Notes: generated from the sequence alone by a model not told the origin. A stretch of 64,000 nt of DNA from Sequoia sempervirens (GCA_007258455.2 VDFB02358134.1:215745565-215809564), one strand, 5' to 3'; shown: positions 46,821 through 59,114, counted from the stretch's first letter. Made by a program: numbers and translations.

Positions 46821-48421
46821 TGTTGGAAGTATGTGTGTTGTCATTGATGTCAACAGTTCTAGGTCATTGCATTGATGTCGATAGGTCTATGGAGAGATAG
46901 TTGGAAGTCTGTGATGATGCTTTGATTGGTTGCATTATGTTGTCATTAGTAGTATCACTTATGTCAAGCCCTAGTGTTTCTTTGATAAGAATGTGTGGTT
47001 GAGATGTTGTAGAAGTGTTCCAAGTGATGATTTTGTGTTTGTGGTGCTTGGTATCCAAGTGCTTTTGAGAAAATTTGAAGAAAATTGAAAACAATGTGGT
47101 TGAGAGGTGTTCAATGTAGTAGAGTAGTGATTTGTTTTGCTATGCATTTCTTCATGGTTGAAGATCTTATTATACAGTTCTGATATGCTGATCAAAGTTG
47201 TTCAGAGGTGTTATATCTAGAGTTTTAGGTTTTGGATCATTATGCAGAGAAAGTTGTGTTTACTAGTATGTGAATAGTGTATTGTAATGGTGTTTGGGAG
47301 AAATGGTTTTGCTCCACATTTCTCCATAGTGTGGTCTTTGGTCTTGCGAATCTAGAAGTATGCTTATATTGCTAGTATATATCTTCAATCTGATTTGTTC
47401 GAAGTTTGGTGCTCTGCAAGGTTGGATTCATTGGTTACAATATGAGGAATATTAACTAGGTGTACAAGATGAGTATGTTCTTCAGGTGAAAGTTGTTGCG
47501 AAGGAATTTATTAGATTTCAGGGTTCTTATGGAATATTCTAGATTGTGTTCAATTGATGTATTTTGTTTGTGAGTCATCTTGGATCTAAGGAAGCATGTA
47601 TGTGAATTTCCAATGGTGTTAACATAGGTTCGACTGACCTTGGATGTTAACACTAATTGCATAAATGCTTTAGTGTTTGTGGAAGCATGGCGTAGCATGT
47701 ATGAGTGTATTTGGGTCCGAGTTAAAGTGTGTTGTGGTCCGCCTTCATTCCTTTCTAGTGTGGGAATGTTTTGGTGCTGACCTAATTTGAATTTACACGG
47801 TTGAGATGCTTAGCTGAACTTGTCAATTATTTTCAACCTTGAAAATGGTATAAATAAGTGTTGATTTGATGGAGAATCAAGTGTGTAGAGTGTAATGAAA
47901 AGTGTTGAGATGTGAAGTGTGAAAGTGTGAAATGCAGTGTGAGCTTTAATGCCTAAGACTACTGGAAGCAGTGAGTAGAAGGTGTCTACATTCTATAAAG
48001 AGAGTGTGAATGTTCTGGTGAAGCAGTGGTGGATCTTTCTATTTATCTGAGATGAATTTATCATTATAACAATATTCTTTCTTCTTCTTTCTAATTTGGT
48101 AGTGAGACCTTCTATTATTTTTCACAGTGATCCCTTCGACAATAAGCCTATTGTATTCAGTGTTGCAATTACTTTACATTGTGAGCTAATCCTCACCTTG
48201 GTTTTTCCTTTCTTGGGTTTTCCATGTAAATTTGGTGTTCTCATGTGTTTGGATGTGTTTGCATTAATTTCTCTCATGTTTACATTTTGCTAATGCATGA
48301 TAAGGTTTTAATGGTTGTTAAGGTTTTAAGGACTTATGTAGATTTGAATGTTAATGAGGGTTTTGATGTTTTAATATACAATAGATTCACCCACCCTTTC
48401 AGTTGTCTTATGCATTCAACA
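46821..48421 (+). repeat. 5' LTR of element B
   Basis: Runs from TGTTGGAAGTATG to TTCAACA, with a TATA box at 47849-47856. R/U5 holds GTAGTGAG-type repeats (48100-48160), TGGTTTTTCC, GGGTTTTCCATGTAA and a C-rich stretch before the end. Confidence 0.9.
47849..47856 (+). promoter_or_regulatory. TATA box of element B 5' LTR
   Basis: TATAAATA, conserved at 55355-55362 in the 3' LTR, about 570-595 bp before the LTR end. Confidence 0.6.
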
Positions 48422-48423
48422 CT

Positions 48424-48435
48424 TGGTATCAGAGC
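48424..48435 (+). other. Primer-binding site of element B
   Basis: TGGTATCAGAGC, 2 bp after the LTR end, exact initiator methionine tRNA type. Confidence 0.9.
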
Positions 48436-48479
48436 AAGGTTCCTTAGAAGAAATATTAATTGCTTGAGGTAGATCTGGG

Positions 48480-50575
48480 ATGGTATGCAAAAAGCAGGCT
48501 CCTTTATTTGATGGATATGATTATGAATCTTAGAAAATCAGGATGGAAGGTTTTCTTATTTATTTGGGATTTGGAGTTTGGAAGTTTGTTGAAACTAGAT
48601 ATACAGTGCCTGCAAATGGTTCGAGTATCGATGGTGAGATCAAGGAATGTGAGAACAATGGAAAAGCAAGGTATGCTCTTTGAGTGGTCTTTCTAATTCA
48701 GAACTTGTGAAAGTTATGAGTCTTAAAATTGCGGGTGAAATTTGGAAAAAGATGGAAAGTATCTATGAAGGAGATGATATGTTGGATGTTTTGGTTGTGC
48801 TGCTAATATGTGGTTGTCATTGATGTCAACACTATTAGCATTGGAAGTTGTATATGTTGAGGATATTGAGAAAAATGTAATGAAATGAGTTGTAGGTTGT
48901 TAGAGGTGAAGTGAAGTTCAATATGTTGGTGAGTTCAGTGCGTTGATAATTAGATATTGTGGATCAAAGGATTTTTTGTTAAGTATATCTAGTTTATCCA
49001 CGTTGAGTTTCAGAGATTCACATGAAGACTTGATCGAGTTATGAAGATTTGTATTTTGACAGTTTTTCATTACTTCAGTTTGTGTTCTTGAATGAAGCTG
49101 ATGTGATTCCAGTGAGTTTAGTTGTTTTGGATGCTTCTCTGGTGATTCGTGTTGTTTTTGGATGTTTCTAGAACATGCTCTATCTATGTTGCATGTCCGC
49201 ATTGATCGTTGTGCTCGCGATTCGATATTTTCTCTTGTGTGTTCATGTTTTTCATGTTCTTGGCCAACATGGTGTTTGTAGCATGTTGTGGATCTTCGAG
49301 GAATAATTTTTGAAGGTGGTTCATGTTCGAGGATGTTGATTTGGGTCTTCACTATGTTGTGGCTGACCTTGATTGATTCGTATTAATAATTGTTATTGAT
49401 TTGGGCCGACAATTTATATTCATTTTATTATTTTGTGGATGTCGACATGTAGCGATGCAATTTCTTGTTGCAGATATATATAAGTGATTTTTTATTCCAT
49501 TTGAAGGTATGCCAAATGTGTGTGTGCATGAATAATGTTCTAAATCTTTCGAAGGCAGAGCATAGTGTGAAGAAGAGTGAAGAAGTGTTCATGTGCTTAA
49601 CTGGAATTGTGATCAGGCATTAGCATATGCTATTTTGTCAGTTCAAATCCCTACGGATGTAATCTGAATATTTCTGTAAGATAGTGTGTCTTCCTTTGGG
49701 AAGTGAGCCTTGTTGTAATTGAGCAGTGAGCTCTAGGAAGTGTGCCTGAATGCATGTGCATTCTTATTTCATTCTTTATAATTTTAACAGGGTGTAATCT
49801 TGTGGAATAACCTCCACCGTGGTTTTTCCCCTAACAGGGTTTCCATGTAAAAATTATTGGTGTTATGTGTGTTTATGATGTGTTGATGATTTATTCTTTC
49901 ATTTCTATTAATCAGATATAAGAATAAGGGTTAATAAGTTTAATACTATTGAATTTCTATGACAACTGATTCACCCCCCCCTCTCAGTTGTCTACCCTTG
50001 TGTTTCCAACATGATAAAGTTAAGCAGGGAAAGATGCAAAACTTGAAGACTAAATTTGAGACCTTAAGGATGACAAAAGATGAAGATATTAAAGGCTACA
50101 TGCATAGAGTGGATGGAATTATCAATTCCATCAAAGGACTTGGAGGAAAACTTGAAGAAGAAGAGGTGGTAAAGAAGGTACTAAGAACTCTTACTAAAGC
50201 TTATAGTCATAAGGTTTTTGCTATTGAAGAATTTAAAAATTTAGATTAGTATTATAGAGATCAGTTGTTTAGTACTTTCATTGCTTTTGTATTGAAATAA
50301 TTTGGTCCAAGTGATGTAAAAAAGGAGATTGCTTTTAAAGTTGGCAAAGTAGAGAAGAATGAGGAATTTGATCCAAATGAGTTTGATGAGCTAGAAGTAA
50401 ACTTTGTGAGGAAATTTAAAAAGGGCACTGGAAAATACAAAGGTAAGTTACCCTTCAAATGTTTCAATTGTGGAAAGATTGATCATTATGCTTCAAGATG
50501 TCTTATTAAAGCTTCAAGAGATAGACCTAAGGAGAATAAAGGTAAAAAAATTAAGAAAAAATATTATGTTAGAGA
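48480..50575 (+). pseudogene. gag: Element B gag, split by a solo LTR
   Basis: ATG 48480 starts MVCKKQAPLFDGYDYES, then a stop where Trp is expected (48531), R-M-E-G-F-L-I-Y-L-G and, after a frameshift near 48678, E-I-W-K-K-M-E-S-I-Y-E-G-D-D. The coding sequence is interrupted at 48780-50011 and resumes at 50017 with V-K-Q-G-K-M-Q-N-L-K-T-K-F-E, the normal continuation in Copia Gags. A CCHC knuckle C-F-N-C-x4-H-x4-C lies at 50460-50501. Stops at about 50248 and 50299. A frameshift near 50575 leads into pol. Confidence 0.88.
48780..50011 (+). repeat. Solo Copia LTR inserted in gag of element B
   Basis: 1232 bp with inverted ends TGTTGG...CCAACA and an exact 5-bp target duplication TGATA (48775-48779 and 50012-50016). 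It has LTR features: TATATATAAG near 49475, GTGGTTTTTCCCC and GGGTTTCCATGTAAAA (49820-49860), and GATTCACCCCCCCC before the end. It has no PBS, PPT or internal domain, so it is the product of LTR-LTR recombination. It belongs to a different Copia family from B. Confidence 0.92.
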
Positions 50576-53500
50576 AGACATGCCATTATATCTGATGATG
50601 AATCTGATTACCCTAATGATGAAGATGATGAATGCTTATTCATGGTTCTAAATTCTAGAACTAATTTTTATAAATCTGAGAGATGTATGAAGGAAAGTGA
50701 TCTAGAATCAAGTCATAACATTGAAGGAGAAATGGTGTCTTCTTTTCATGCTAGAGAAGAGAAGAATAATTGGGTCATTGACAGTGGATGCTCAAATCAC
50801 ATGATAGGTGATAAGAGTAAGTTTTTTAATCTTGATAAGTTTGAATCTAGTTTAGTTAAGTTTGGTGATGATACATCTTCTAAGATATGTGGAAAAGGTT
50901 CAATTAGTTTTGATGGAAAGTATAATATAGATGATGTTCTTTATGTTAAGTGTCTATGGCATAATATTTTGAGTGTATGATAGATGTGTAGAAAAGGAAA
51001 TAATCTTGTGTTTCAGGACAATGGTTGTGAGATCAAAAAAGGCTCTAGAATTGTGGTTGCAGCAGGAAGAATGACAAATGGAAATGTTTATCAACTTAAG
51101 GGTGAAAATGGTAAACAATTTATGACTTAGATTAATGAAGGTTGGCTATGGCATAAAAGAATGTGTCACACCAATTTTTATAGCCTAGTGAGGATCAATT
51201 AAACTCACGTTGTGAGAGATCTACCAAAGATCACAAAGCTTATCAATGCTACTTGTAAGGAATGTTAGATTAGAAAGCAATCTAGAAAGAGTTTCAAAGT
51301 AAAAGAACAATCTTCTACTTGTCCTTTGGAGTTGGCGCATACAAATATTTGTGGACCTAGAAGAATTAGAAGTTTTCAAGGTGATAGGTATTTCATGCTA
51401 TTAATTGATGATTACTCTAGAATGACAAGTTACTTTTCTAAAAATTTAGAATTTATTTAGACAAGTTTAAGGCATTCAAAGCTATGGTTGAGAATGAAAT
51501 GGATATGAAGATCAAATGTTTGAGATCTGATAGAGGTGGAGATTTCACCTCCAATAATTTTAACACTTTTTATGAAGATCATGGAATAAAGAGGCATATG
51601 TCAGCTCCTAGGACTCCTTAGCAGAATGGAGTTGTGGAAAGGAATAATATAATTGTTCAAGAAGCAACAAGGAAAATGATGAAGGAAGCAAATCTACTGA
51701 ATGTCTACTGGAGAGAAGCAATTGATATTGCAGTCTACATACTTAATATATCACAAGAAAAGACAAATAGTTCAAAGGATCCCTATGAGTTATGGTATGG
51801 AAGAACCCCTACTGTAAAATACTTCAAAGTGTTTGGAAGTAAATTCTATATCTGAAGAGATGAAGAAATCTTAGGAAAGTTCGATGCAATATTTGATGAA
51901 GGAATCTTCCTTGGATATTCTACAAGAAGCAAGGCTTACTGGTGCTACAACAAGAGGTTGAAAAGGATTGTTGAAAGTGCAAATGTCAAAGTGGATGAAG
52001 ACTTAATTAAAATTTCAGTGATGATAGATGGATATGAATCAGATGAGTCCTCTTGTAGAGAAGAAGAGAAAGATAAAGGTAAAGAAAAAGAAGTGCAGGT
52101 TGAAGAGGAAGAAGCTCTTGAAAAGATCCCTAATAACCCCAAGTATGTGCAAAAGAATCATTCAGAAGATCAAAACATTGGTGACAAAAGCATAGGTGTG
52201 TTGACAAGAAGAAAGGTTTCTATGATAGAAGAACAAGTAAACATGTTTTTACTTTCCAAATTTGAACCTAAAATGGTGATTGAAGTACACAAAGATGAAT
52301 ATTGGATCAAGGCTATAGAGGAAGAATTGATGTAGAATGAGAAGAATCAGACTTGGGAACTTGTCCCAGTACCAAAAAATAAAAATGTGATTAAAACTAA
52401 GTGGGTATTCTAGAAAAATCCAAATGAGAGTGGCCAAGTGGTAAGAAACAAGGCGAGACTTGTGTGTAAAGGCTACTCACAAGTAGACATAATGGATTTT
52501 GAGCAGACACTTGCTCTAGTGGCAATAATGGAAGCTATCATAATGTTTTTTGATTTTGCAGCACATAAATATTTCAAAGTCTATCAGATGGATGTGAATT
52601 CTACACTCTTGAATGGTGATTTGGATGAAGAGGTTTATATTGAACAACTGGAAGGCTTTCAATTATTAGATGATCCTGATATGGTCTATAGATTGAAGAA
52701 AGAAGTATATGGACTCAAGCAAGCTCCTAGAGCTTGGTATGCAATATTGGATAGGTACTTATTACAAAAAGGATTAAATAAAGGTATCACAGATATTAAT
52801 ATTTATTTCAAAATTGAAAAAGATCAAATCCTAATTGTGGTTGTGTATGTTGATGACATAATCTTTGGAGGTAATGAAATTATGTGCAAGAGATTTGCAG
52901 AAGAAATGCAAAAATATTTTGAGATGTCTATGTTTGGGGAGATGAATTTATTCCTTGGACTTCAAATAAATTAGATAAAGAAAGGGATATTTATTTCACA
53001 ATCCAAGTATGTCAAGGAAATGTTGAAGAATTTTGGGATGGAAGACTGTAAACCAGTATGTACTCCTATGGTTATTGGTTACATATTGAGTAAGAATGAT
53101 GAATCTCCTAAGCCTGATCAAAGCAAGTACAAATAAGTGATTTGAGGACTGCTGTATCTAATTGCTACTGGACTGGATATTATGCATGCAATTTTTCTTA
53201 TGGCTAGATTTCAAGAAGACCACAAAGAGTCACATATTGCAACAATGAAGAGAATATTCAGATACTTGAAGGGCACTTTAGAACATGGCTTGTGGTATCC
53301 AAAGGATACTAATTTCTCTTGGAGTGCTTATATAGATGCAAATTGGGTAGGTTATGTGGATGAAAGAAAAAGTACAAGTGGTGGCACATTCTTTCTTGGA
53401 AACAGGTTGGTGTCTTGGCTAAGCAAGAAGCAAGATTCAGTGTCATTATCTACTGCAGAGGAAAAATGAATTGCTACAACATCATGCTACACATAGGTGT

Positions 53501-53796
53501 TATGGATGAAGCAAACCTTGAAGGATATTAGAGTGGTATATGATGAACCTATTTATATCTTATTTGATACTACAAGTTCTATTAATATTTCCAAGAATTT
53601 GGTAATGCATTCAAGTACAAAGCATATTTCAATCCGGTATCACTTTTTGAGAGAGAAGGTCACAAATAATGAGGTGAAGTTGGAGTATGTGCCTACTAAG
53701 GATCAAGTTGCATATATTTTCATGAAGGCTCTTCCTAAGGATACTTTTGAGTATCTTTGGGATAATTTGGGGGTTATTTTTCCTCCTTTCAACTAG
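50576..53796 (+). pseudogene. pol: Element B pol: protease, integrase, reverse transcriptase, RNase H
   Basis: Protease: W-V-I-D-S-G-C-S-N-H-M with D-S-G at 50780-50788. Integrase zinc domain: His at 51152 and 51167, Cys at 51254 and 51263. Core: the first catalytic Asp is replaced by Asn (H-T-N-I-C-G-P, 51344); Asp 51529 and Glu 51637 remain. A shift near 51440 moves the frame. RT: R-L-V-C-K-G-Y-S-Q, Q-M-D-V-N-S-T-L-L-N-G (about 52590) and Y-V-D-D (52846-52857). RNase H: Y-I-D-A-N-W (53332) and S-K-K-Q-D-S-V-S-L-S-T-A-E. Stops include 50978, 51619, 51853, 52333, 52972 and 53467. The order protease-integrase-RT-RNase H is diagnostic for Copia. Together these would copy and insert the element; now dead. 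Confidence 0.92.
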
Positions 53797-53871
53797 ATGC
53801 ATAAGGATATGCATCAGTCTAGTAGATCTCAAGATTCATTCCTTATTTTGGAATGATGTTGGTGGCTAACT

Positions 53872-54321
53872 CTCAGGGGGAGTATGTAGTAGTATTGTGG
53901 GTTGTTGTAGTAAGGGCCCAAGTAAGTTTCTTCATTTTTTGGAAATGTGCATTTGTTGCTAGTTGATGAAGTAAGTTGTGTAGTGTGTAGAAAAGGTGTG
54001 AAGAAAATAGAGTGCAGTAAAAGGAAAGGTAGTTGCAGAGAAGTTACTGATACTTATAGGTGTTGCCTTTGGGGGAGAGAATATGTTTGTTCAATGTTAA
54101 AGGGGGAAAGATAAAATTATTCCACCCTTTACTATTGATGTCAAAGGGAGAGAGAGGGAGTTAACCGAAAAAAATTATGAAGTGAAGAGAGAAAAGAGAT
54201 GATGCTTGTGTAAGGGGGAGCAGTGTGTACTATGGTGCAGTATATGAGTTGGTGATTAGAGTTGTTAATGTTTTTGTTTTTGATGGTTTTTCCATGTGTT
54301 TACATTAATGATAAAGGGGGA
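53872..54321 (+). other. Series of six polypurine tracts before the 3' LTR of B
   Basis: CAGGGGGAG (about 53876), TTTGGGGGAGAG (54068), AAAGGGGGAAAG (54099), AAAGGGAGAGAGAGGGAG (54143), AAGGGGGAG (54212) and AAAGGGGGA (54313). The last lies 6 bp before the LTR and is the likely plus-strand primer. The others may be remnants or auxiliary tracts. No ORF is seen between the end of pol and the LTR. Confidence 0.7.
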
Positions 54322-54327
54322 TATTAC

Positions 54328-55949
54328 TGTAAGTATATATGTTGTCATTGATATCAATAGTTCTAGGTTGTTGCATTGATGTCAATAGGTCAATGGAGAG
54401 ATTTTTAGAAGTCTGTGATGATGATTTGATTGGTTGCATTATGTTGTCATTAGTAGTATCACTAATGTCAATCCCTAGTGTTGCTTTGATGAGAATGTGT
54501 GGTTGAGATTCTATAGAATTGTTCAAAGTGATGAGTTTGTGTTTGTGGTGCTTGGTCTCCAAGTGCTTTTGAGAAAATTTGAAGAAAAGTGAATACAATG
54601 TGGTTGGGAGGTGTTTAGTGTAGTAGAGTAGTGATTTGGTTTTGCTCTACATTTCTTCATGGTTGAATATCTACTTATGTAGTTCAAATATATTGATAAG
54701 ATATTTTCAAATGTGTTATATCCATATTTTTAGGTTTTGGATCATTGTGTAGAGAAAGTTGTGTTTACCAGTATGTGAATAGTGTATTGCAGTGGTGTCT
54801 GAGAGAAATGTTTTTTCTTTGCATTTCTTCACAGTGTGGTTTCTGGTCTTGTAGATCTGGAAGTATACTTATATTGCTAGTATCTATCTTCAGTCTAAGT
54901 TGTTTGAATTTTGGTGCTCCACAAGGTTGGATTCATGGGTTACAATATGAGGAATGTTAATTGGGTGTATAGGATGAGCATGTTCTTCAAGTGAAAGTTG
55001 TTAGAAAGGAATTTATTGGATTTTACGCTGTTTATGGAATATTCCAGATTGTGTTAAAGTAATGTATGTTGTCTATGAGTCATCTTTGGATTTAAGGAAG
55101 TGTGTACTTAAATTTTTAATGGTGTTAACATAGGTTTGGCCGACCTTGGGTGTTAACACTAATTGTGGAAATGATTTGATGTTTGTGGAAGTGTGGTGTG
55201 GCATGTATGAGTGTATTTGGGTCTGAGTTAAAGTGTGTTTTGGTTTTCCTTCATTCCTTTCCATTGTGGGAATATTTTGGTGCTCACCTAATTTGAATTT
55301 GCATGATTGAGGTGCTTAGCTGACTTTGTCAATTATTTTCAAGGTTGAAGATGGTATAAATAAGTGTCGAGTTGATGGAGAATCAAGTGTGTAGTGTGTA
55401 ATGAGAAGTGTTGATATGTGATGTGTAAAAGTGTGAAATGTAGTGTGAACTTTAATTCCTAAGACCACTGGAAGTAGTGAGTAGAAGGTGTCTACATTCT
55501 ATAGAGAGAGTGCAAATGTTTTGGTGAAGTAGTGGTGGAAATTTTTGGTGCTCTGAGATGAATTTCTCATTGTAACAATCTTATTTCTTCTTCTTTCTAA
55601 TATGGTAGTGACCCTTTGGTAGCGACCCTTTCGTAGTGATCCCTTCTTTTGTTTTTGATAGTGAGCCCTCCGATAGTGAGCCTATTATATTCGGTGTTGC
55701 AATTACTTTATATTATGAGCTAATCCCCACCGTGGTTTTTCCCTTCTTGAGTTTTAAATATGGTGTTCTCATGTGTTTGGATGTGTTTTCATTACTTTTT
55801 CTCATGTTTACATTCTTCTAATGCATGATAAGGGTTTAATGTTTGTTAAGGGTTTAAGGACTAATGTAGGTCTAAATGTTAATGAGGGTTTTGATGTTTT
55901 AATGTACAAATGATTCACCCCCCCTCTTAGTTGTCTTGTGCATTCAACA
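54328..55949 (+). repeat. 3' LTR of element B
   Basis: Starts TGTAAGTATATATG (the 5' LTR has three extra bases, TGG, here) and ends TTCAACA. It is collinear with 46821-48421, with many point differences and small indels, so the insertion is not recent. Its R/U5 carries more GTAGTGA-type repeats (55605-55690) than the 5' LTR. Confidence 0.9.
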
Positions 55950-55954
55950 ACATG
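55950..55954. other. Right target-site duplication of element B (ACATG)
   Basis: Exact repeat of 46816-46820. Confidence 0.9.
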
Positions 55955-56899
55955 ATCACAAGAACCATCAATCATAGAAGAAGATGAACCTTTAATATGA
56001 GGAATAGATGTATCTTGCAAACTTGACGGTGCTGAAGGTGGTGAGCACTTAAGATTTTGTATTGGTTGGGAAAGGTAGGGCTCAAATTTATGCTTAGGAG
56101 ACAAGCGTGAAGTAGATTCAAGGGATTCCAAATATGGGAAAGGGATAAAAGCCACATCAGCACCTGATTGCAAAGGAGAAGGATTATTAGGTGTAGGTTC
56201 ACTCCCTACTGCAAGCTAGCGAGTCATAATGTGACATCGTCTCTTGCACTCTTTCAAATTTCAATTTCTTTGTGTATGATTTAAAGCATTTGTAGGGGGA
56301 ACCTTTTCATTTCTAAATGTTATCTCCTTTTCTTCCTTTGTTGGAGGAGGAATGAAAGGAACCATCGAAGGTTGGGAGACAACATGAGGAGCTTTTTGCA
56401 TACTAGACTTCTTTCTTTTAGAGTTTGAAGAGATAGGAGGAAAAAAACAATCACAAAAGTGCAAGGAGGCTTAGGCTATGCCGGGAATTTTCCTTGTGGT
56501 CTTGGATAGGATGGAAAAGGTGGAATCACAACGTAAACATCAAAATCTTGAGGTTAGGGGAGGATACCCGGTTTGGGGGAGGATATACATAGAATTCACT
56601 AACATTTTTAACATAGGTTTGGGAAACGTAAATTTTGAGGAGTTTCAAAAATAGATGAACAAGGCTAATGGGAAAAATTAAAGGGAACAAAGGTTGAAGT
56701 TGAGTGCTTTAGTCTAAGCTACAACCTTTCCCATATCATGAAATCTATTAACCTAGTAAGGCATGTGATATATTATACAACAAAGAAATTAAGGAACATC
56801 GAAGAAAATGTAATGCTACTAATTGAACCACAATATATTGAACAAATGTTAGATATTCTTGTCAAGAAAGAGTATGTCCAACTCACTATGGGCTCTAAT
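55955..56899 (-). other. T2 interior, right half; decayed coding-like sequence
   Basis: Minus-strand open stretches (56261-56464 and 55808-56173) are rich in Ser, Pro and Lys (PYLSQPIQNLKCSPPSAPSS). They could be the linker part of a Tat-type Gag or an unknown protein. No knuckle or catalytic motif is seen. The 5' LTR of T2 expected further right was not found. Confidence 0.3.
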
Positions 56900-57024
56900 A
56901 GGGAATAATATGATGTTTATGTAGAAAAAAATGTAGAAATGATGAATAAAAATTAGTTTTTTAGGGAATAATATGATGTTCATGTAGAAAAACATGTAGA
57001 AATGATGAATAAAAATTAGTTTTT
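56900..57024 (+). repeat. Tandem duplication, 63-bp unit, two copies
   Basis: AGGGAATAATATGATGTT starts at 56900 and 56963. The two units differ by only a few bases. Confidence 0.9.
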
Positions 57025-57083
57025 AAGTCCAAGGAATCACCATTGACACTTCCAAATAAATTGTGGAGAAGTGAATTTTAGGA

Positions 57084-59114
57084 AGAGTAGCGTCATAAAT
57101 TGTCACCCTTGAAAATTTTCACACTATGTTTTTCTCCCCCTTAAGTTATTGGACCTAATTGAACACCTAAATTATGCATTCCATGGCCCATTTTTAACAA
57201 TTACTGATAAATTACAAGTGAAAAACAAATGCATTTATCTAATACTCTGTCCCCAACACCTTAATTTCTAGAAAATAGGGTTAGGACACATACGACCTAT
57301 GGTGAATAAGTCTCCTTTTGGTGAAATTGCCCCCGATTTTGGCTCCAAATTCAAATATGTTGTTAGCAATTTATTATTTGCAATTCAAGTGTCCAAAGTC
57401 GGCTATCAGGATCTAATTTTTGGGAAATTAGATTAGAGGCCTATAAATACCTAGTATTTTCACCATTTGAATTTTAATTCAAATTTTGGAGAAAAAGAAG
57501 AAAGAGATCATTACATTCCACCAAATACATTTGAATTTGTAGGTTTTCAAGATTATTTGCATATTTGATCAAGTCTTATTCCATGATCAAAGTTTGATGG
57601 AAATAGAAGAACATGATGGATTCTAGGTTTGGTTGATGGTCTTGTCCATTTTCTATAACCTAATAACTTGTTTCCTAAGTGTTCTCATCTTCAAGTTTCA
57701 TCCTACTTACAACCTAAAGCAGGGTATCATTATGTTTCAAGTTTCCTACTTGAGTGTTTGACTTCGTCTTAGGTAGATCTTGTCATTTCCATATAGGAAT
57801 CCTTATCTAATGCACTTGAGTAGGGTTTTATGCATTTTATCTCATCACAACCTTAGATTTAGTTAATGTTAATAGCACACACACTTCCATCAATAATATA
57901 TTTAGCTATTTTTGGAGGTAGAAATACCAAAATAGGGGTTTTATTGAGGCAAACTCCTATATAGTCACCCCCACCATTTCTTTTGCAGATTTATTGCAGG
58001 TCTAGATTCAAAGACAAAAATTTGTAGGGAGGGAATCAAAGAGCATATAGAGTGTTATAGGTCCAAGTTTTTAGATCCGAAAAAAATCTTACAAGGAAAC
58101 ATACGCCTATGAAAAATTAGTCCTTCAAAATTAACCTCAAACTTGTAGGATAGGTGCACAAATTTTTTCCTTTCTTAGATCTATTGTTGAAATTTCTATT
58201 GTACTTTCTTAGTTGTCAAAATCTTGCATTTTTAGATTAGGGAACAAAGTTTCATTAGGTTAATTAAATCAATTCAATTCCAATCAATATATAAGGCTCA
58301 AAAGGATCAAATCCAGGTCTGATTATATACCTTCTAAAATATGAAGCAATTGATCCTAGATCTAGGTTTTGCATTGCATTGTTTTGTATAGTTCATTTAG
58401 ACATTCATTTTTGCATCATAAAAAGCATAAAAAACCAAGAAAAATAGCATATCATATTGCATTATAGGTTTTAATAGGGTTAATTTTATTCATTCTAGAT
58501 CAGATCTACATTCTAATTGCATCCATAAATCTGCATTATGTCATTTATTTTTGAAAACAAACTTGAAAGTGTTCATTGTATCTATTTAGGAATCTTTCAT
58601 ATACTTCAAAAAACTAAAAAATTGCATTGTTTTGTTTCAAAATTGCATCAAAATCATAATTTTCAGATTGTAGCATATTAGAATCAGTTAATTGTTACAT
58701 TTTAGATCTAGAAATTGCATTCACAATTGTCATTTATTGTTCAATTTTTTTTAATAGTGTTAGACACTTGCATTTTTAATTACATTATCATAAATTAAGA
58801 AAATTCTAGAAAAATATTCATTGTCAGACCTGTTTGCACACATATACAAAATCCTTAAACAATCTCATAAACAGTCAAAATTTCAATTTTTTGAAACCTT
58901 GTCTAGGACATGGACGCCCTAGGCAGCTTTGTCTTGCTATTTTTGGCTCAAATTTTTCTCAGATCTCTATTTTTGTGTTCTCAGTCTATTTTTTCTTGCT
59001 GATTTTTTATTTGGGCTTTTTAATTACAAAAAAGTGTTATTGCATGTGAAAGAAAGGTGTCATATTGCTTAATTTGTTGCAAATTTATGAAAAAAAATTG
59101 CATTTCAATGATAG
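57084..59114 (+). mobile_element. T3: 5' LTR and leader of a T1-family element, plus strand, interrupted
   Basis: From TAGCGTCATAAATTGTCACC at 57084 the sequence is the reverse complement counterpart of the T1 LTR, with a TATA box (CCTATAAATACC, about 57443). The LTR should end near 58285. Beyond it, GATTATATACCTTCTAAAA (58321) and CCTAGATCTAGGTTTTGCAT (about 58353) match the T1 leader read on the minus strand (36915 downward). The leader continues past the GGACATGGACGCCCTAGG motif (58908) until G2 interrupts it at 59115. No coding region is reached. Confidence 0.75.

Larger units (their letters stand above)
46821..55949 (+). mobile_element. Element B: complete Ty1/Copia retrotransposon, decayed, with nested solo LTR
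   Basis: LTRs at 46821-48421 and 54328-55949 flank an interior with a perfect PBS, gag, protease, integrase, RT and RNase H in Copia order, and polypurine tracts. The flanking 5-bp duplication ACATG is exact. Subtracting the nested solo LTR and its duplication (1237 bp), the element is about 7.9 kb. It lies inside T2. Coding regions carry several stops and at least three frameshifts, so it is not autonomous. Its gag family equals that of the fragment at 2482-3204. Confidence 0.92.

Noticed and set aside
55808..56202. Two overlapping minus-strand ORFs as an independent gene
   Set aside because: The coding-like sequence is cut by element B at 55955 and is probably T2 interior; the part left of that point is LTR.
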